Assembly (NCBI GenBank): GCA_027056155.1
Contig: JALULR010000053.1
Coordinates: forward strand, 1 to 13,207
DNA: 13,207 nucleotides
DNA from: DHVE2 group archaeon
GTDB lineage: Archaea > Thermoplasmatota > Thermoplasmata > Thermoplasmatales > Aciduliprofundaceae
Direction of reading: 5' to 3'
Below are positions 12,479 to 13,207 of the stretch, piece after piece. The position numbers and the translations under genes were made by a program. How positions within the stretch are numbered: the stretch's first letter is position 1; the number at the start of each line of letters is the position of its first letter. The notes below the pieces were generated by a model. The model was not told where the DNA came from and did no database searches. It saw nothing but the letters and a program-made list of their open reading frames with translations.

Positions 12479-13207
12479 CAATCTTCATTAAGTAGCTCAT
12501 CGCTTGGCTCATTTTTATCTCCTTCGGCATTTTCTTCTGGCAACTCTATGTTATCTTCGCCGGTGTCTTTGCTTTCGGATTTTATCTTCTTTTCCTCTGG
12601 TTTAGTTTCCCTGTTTTTCCGTTTGGCAATGATATAACAAATACCAATAAGAACGAGCAATGTGGCGAGGTATCCTAAGATAATATAGAACAGCATTGAG
12701 CTAGCAAATGGTACAGGATATTTATTGAAATGCAATGTAATTTTCTGGTCTTTACCCAAACTTACATCTTTGCTTAGTTCTTCCGTGGTGTATGTAAGGT
12801 ACATGCTTTTCGATATCTTTGCTCTAACTGTGTAGGTGCCTGCGGGTAATCTAATGATGAATTTAGAAGTATCTTTTTCAGCTACTACCTCTCCATTTCT
12901 AATTATTGTTATCTCGCCAGATATCGCATTGTTGTCTTTTCCCTGTAAGAGCACTGTTAGATAGTAGATAGTAGCAGATATATTTTCACTCATATTATGT
13001 TGAACATTTAGAACGCCCTTATTTACTTCAGTGTTCTCCCATAGTACAATAACTGAATAGGTGCCATTTATAAGTGAAACAGTGGCCATACCTGATTTGT
13101 CTGTGGTTAAATTGTTAATTACATCTTTATTATACATTATAATGATAGTAGCATTAGGCACAGCGGTACTATGCGAATCTAACACATGAAAATTGGCAAT
13201 ATAATAC
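12478..13207 (-). CDS. C-terminal part of a membrane-anchored surface protein, 5' end outside window
   Basis: The frame is open to the right edge; 242 residues are visible. A GTG at 13185 is internal, because upstream codons continue the same domain (YYIANFH before VLDSHSTAVPNATIIIMYNK). Two beta-sandwich modules of the carboxypeptidase-regulatory or Big type follow, each with an A-or-I-x-G/N-A-x-I strand pattern and a G-T-Y turn (NGTYSVIV, AGTYTVRA). One membrane helix (LFYIILGYLATLLVLIGICY) leads to a cytoplasmic tail of about 50 residues, basic first and then acidic and Glu/Lys-rich. The topology resembles that of the second propeller protein. It converges on the FKBP gene with nine bases between stops. 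Overall function is unknown; the missing N-terminus probably holds the binding domain. Confidence 0.75.
   Translation of the reverse strand, partial: YYIANFHVLDSHSTAVPNATIIIMYNKDVINNLTTDKSGMATVSLINGTYSVIVLWENTEVNKGVLNVQHNMSENISATIYYLTVLLQGKDNNAISGEITIIRNGEVVAEKDTSKFIIRLPAGTYTVRAKISKSMYLTYTTEELSKDVSLGKDQKITLHFNKYPVPFASSMLFYIILGYLATLLVLIGICYIIAKRKNRETKPEEKKIKSESKDTGEDNIELPEENAEGDKNEPSDELLNED

Overview
The window looks like chromosomal DNA of a euryarchaeon with moderate to low GC. The evidence is archaeal: TATA boxes of the TTTAAATA type lie about 24-29 bp upstream of most first-gene ATGs (leaderless transcripts), and genes inside operons instead carry GGTG or GGAGG ribosome-binding sites. Gene content agrees: an archaellin-type class III signal peptide, KaiC-like RecA-superfamily ATPases, a long archaeal FKBP isomerase, DUF5320/NifX-type genes and surface propeller proteins with C-terminal anchors. 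A member of Thermoplasmata or the DHVE2/Aciduliprofundum group is my best guess, but that is inference. No rRNA, tRNA, CRISPR array, transposase or integrase was seen.

Layout. (1) 1-910, minus: a short helical protein overlapping (ATGA) a KaiC-like ATPase that runs off the left edge. (2) 1071-3053, plus: an archaellin-like protein whose two archaellin halves are separated by three fibronectin III-like repeats, followed by a small basic protein of unknown function. (3) 3113-3202, plus: a possible 29-residue microprotein with its own promoter. (4) 4549-3182, minus: a second KaiC-like ATPase coupled to a zinc-ribbon protein with a CheC-like C-terminal region. (5) 5985-4616, minus: four genes (Gly/Arg-rich DUF5320-like, small membrane protein, Tyr/Gly-rich DUF5320-like with coiled coil, NifX-like with matching coiled coil). 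(6) 7177-6032, minus: a cation diffusion facilitator fused to a C-terminal NifX-like domain. (7) 7382-11434, plus: two paralogous secreted, membrane-anchored beta-propeller proteins. (8) 11482-12468, plus: an FKBP-type prolyl isomerase with a histone-H1-like lysine tail. (9) 13207-12478, minus: the end of a surface-anchored protein that starts outside the window.

The genes suggest three themes. The left part combines a motility-type filament protein with KaiC-like ATPases (the family of ArlH/FlaH) and a CheC-like protein, so a link to a surface filament and its signalling is plausible. The centre is a metal or iron-sulfur module: the CDF-NifX fusion and the DUF5320/NifX operon are each preceded by a copy of the same 50-bp promoter repeat (49/50 identical, same orientation), so they are probably co-regulated. 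The right part is cell-envelope proteins plus a chaperone.

The two strongest observations are the archaellin with an inserted FnIII array and the duplicated 50-bp promoter that brackets the CDF-NifX gene exactly.
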